NCBI GenBank assembly: GCA_027886865.1
Contig: JAPCJR010000028.1
Coordinates: forward strand, 1-12,994
Origin: Nitrososphaerota archaeon
GTDB lineage: Archaea; Thermoproteota; Nitrososphaeria; Nitrososphaerales; UBA183
Direction of reading: 5' to 3'
DNA: 12,994 bases
Positions within the stretch are counted from its first letter, which is position 1. Each line of letters starts with the position of its first letter. A model generated the notes under the pieces. The model made no database searches. It was given only the letters and a program-made list of their open reading frames with translations, and was not told the DNA's origin. Positions 12,139 through 12,994 of this stretch are shown one piece after another. The position numbers and the translations under genes are program-made.

Positions 12139-12939
12139 TCACGGCTTCTTCTTCACGTTGAGCCCGTCGTAGAGCTCGTCAACGAAATCAAGGAACCCTG
12201 GGTCCCTCTCGGTCCTTGGCCTGGGGAGGTCGATCTTCACGACGTCCGCGATCGTGGCCGGGGCGCCGTTCATGACGTAGACCCTGTCCGCCAACTGGAC
12301 GACCTCGTGGAGGTTGTGCGAGACCAGGACGGCGGACTTGAGCGTGGTCGCGGGGTTGAAGACTAGCCTATAGACCTCCTTCCTGATCTCGTTCGCGGTC
12401 AGCTCGTCGAGGTGGACGAAGGGCTCGTCCAGCAGGAGCACCTCGGGGGAGGCGACCAGCGCCCGGGCTATCGCGACCCTCTGCCGCATGCCTCCGCTCA
12501 TCTCCTTCGGGTACTGGCCTTCGAACCCCTCCAACCCGACGACGCCGAGCATCCTCTTGCTGAGCGCGGTGGCCTCCTGGTCCTCCATCGCGCTCCCGGT
12601 CAGCACGAGCATCACGTTCTCCAGCGCCGTCATCCACGGGAACGTGGCAATAGACTGGTGGACGAGCGAGATTTTCGGGGACGGGCGCGTCACCTCGACG
12701 CCGTCAAGGATGACCTTCCCCGAGGCCTGGGGGAGGAGCTGCGCGAGGACCCGGAGCAGGGTGGACTTCCCCGTCCCCGTGGGCCCGACTATCGCAATCA
12801 GCTCGTCCACCTTCGTGAAGAGGTTGATCCCTTCGAAGACCGGCTTCGTCGCTCCCGGGTAGCGGTACGAGAGGTCCTGCCCCTCCAGCACCTTGACCCC
12901 GATTCCTCCGGCTGTTTTATCGATTGACTGGGATGCCAA
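12139..12939 (-). CDS. ABC importer ATPase, nitrate/sulfonate/taurine type
   Basis: 266 residues. Walker A GPTGTGKST (52-60), Q-loop Q95 (LVHQS), signature MSGGMRQR (147-154), Walker B VLLLDE (167-172), D-loop HLDEL and switch histidine H208 (LVSHN) are all intact, so it should hydrolyse ATP. FPWMTALENVML after the Q-loop is typical of the NrtD/SsuB/TauB group. The C-terminal AAA-associated regulatory domain found on some archaeal relatives is absent. The start is TTG 12939; a TATA box (TATATAG, minus strand, 12992-12986) would give a leader of about 23 bases. First gene of an operon with the duplicated permease downstream. Confidence 0.92.
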   Translation of the reverse strand: MASQSIDKTAGGIGVKVLEGQDLSYRYPGATKPVFEGINLFTKVDELIAIVGPTGTGKSTLLRVLAQLLPQASGKVILDGVEVTRPSPKISLVHQSIATFPWMTALENVMLVLTGSAMEDQEATALSKRMLGVVGLEGFEGQYPKEMSGGMRQRVAIARALVASPEVLLLDEPFVHLDELTANEIRKEVYRLVFNPATTLKSAVLVSHNLHEVVQLADRVYVMNGAPATIADVVKIDLPRPRTERDPGFLDFVDELYDGLNVKKKP

Positions 12940-12985
12940 CGCAACTTTACACGAAGGTTTGGACCCCGTAGCGAAGAAGCGATAG

Positions 12986-12992
12986 CTATATA
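12986..12992 (-). promoter_or_regulatory. TATA box of the ABC transporter operon
   Basis: TATATAG on the minus strand at the window edge, predicting a transcription start near 12962, about 23 bases before the TTG of the ATPase gene. This is one of the few genes here with a real leader. The upstream factor-B element lies largely outside the window. Confidence 0.45.
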
Positions 12993-12994
12993 CG

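Noticed and set aside
11322..12161. 279-codon plus-strand frame over the ABC permease
   Set aside because: Shadow of the permease: extreme Arg/Glu/Asp content, no hydrophobic core, no family resemblance.

Overview
This is archaeal DNA. Gene starts are repeatedly preceded by a TATA-like box about 25-28 bases upstream with almost no leader. The regulators are of archaeal style (Lrp/AsnC, TrmB), and the glutamine synthetase is type I. The glnA/Lrp pairing, the sedolisin, the Ig-repeat secreted protein and the high GC suggest a Thaumarchaeota (Nitrososphaerota)-like or related soil/sediment lineage. The domain is firm; the phylum is a guess.

Layout. 1-568: the tail of a TauE/SafE-family (TSUP) permease overlapping a DUF1634 membrane protein. 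597-2631: an Lrp/AsnC regulator divergent from glnA. 2632-7116: an accessory block of visibly lower GC (28-29 of 60 bases in sampled lines, against 35-41 of 60 outside). It holds a TrmB-type regulator divergent from two small membrane proteins, a long non-coding stretch, a CmtR-like ArsR metal sensor with a Cys-rich membrane protein, a possible structured RNA, and a VapBC toxin-antitoxin pair. 7136-7675: a phosphinothricin-type GNAT acetyltransferase. 7688-8974 (minus): a secreted sedolisin (S53) protease that seems to start at ATT. 9181-10424: a secreted Ig-like repeat protein whose third repeat is broken and carries about 210 extra bases, where a small leaderless acidic-tailed gene lies on the other strand. 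10479-12939 (minus): an ABC importer, ATPase plus duplicated permease, of the nitrate/sulfonate/taurine class.

Main observation. The last 21 bases of glnA (coding YLYFDI-stop) recur as short isolated copies at 4682-4702 and 7096-7116. The two copies also share a 10-base block upstream that glnA lacks. This is the geometry expected if two related elements integrated one after the other at the 3' end of glnA, leaving glnA intact and pushing the acetyltransferase, now 19 bases past the last copy, away from it. No integrase or Cas1 gene is visible, so the elements would be degraded, mobilised in trans, or minimal.

Regulation is unusually readable. Perfect or near-perfect dyads overlap the core promoters of the TrmB gene, the CmtR-like gene and vapB, each consistent with autoregulation.
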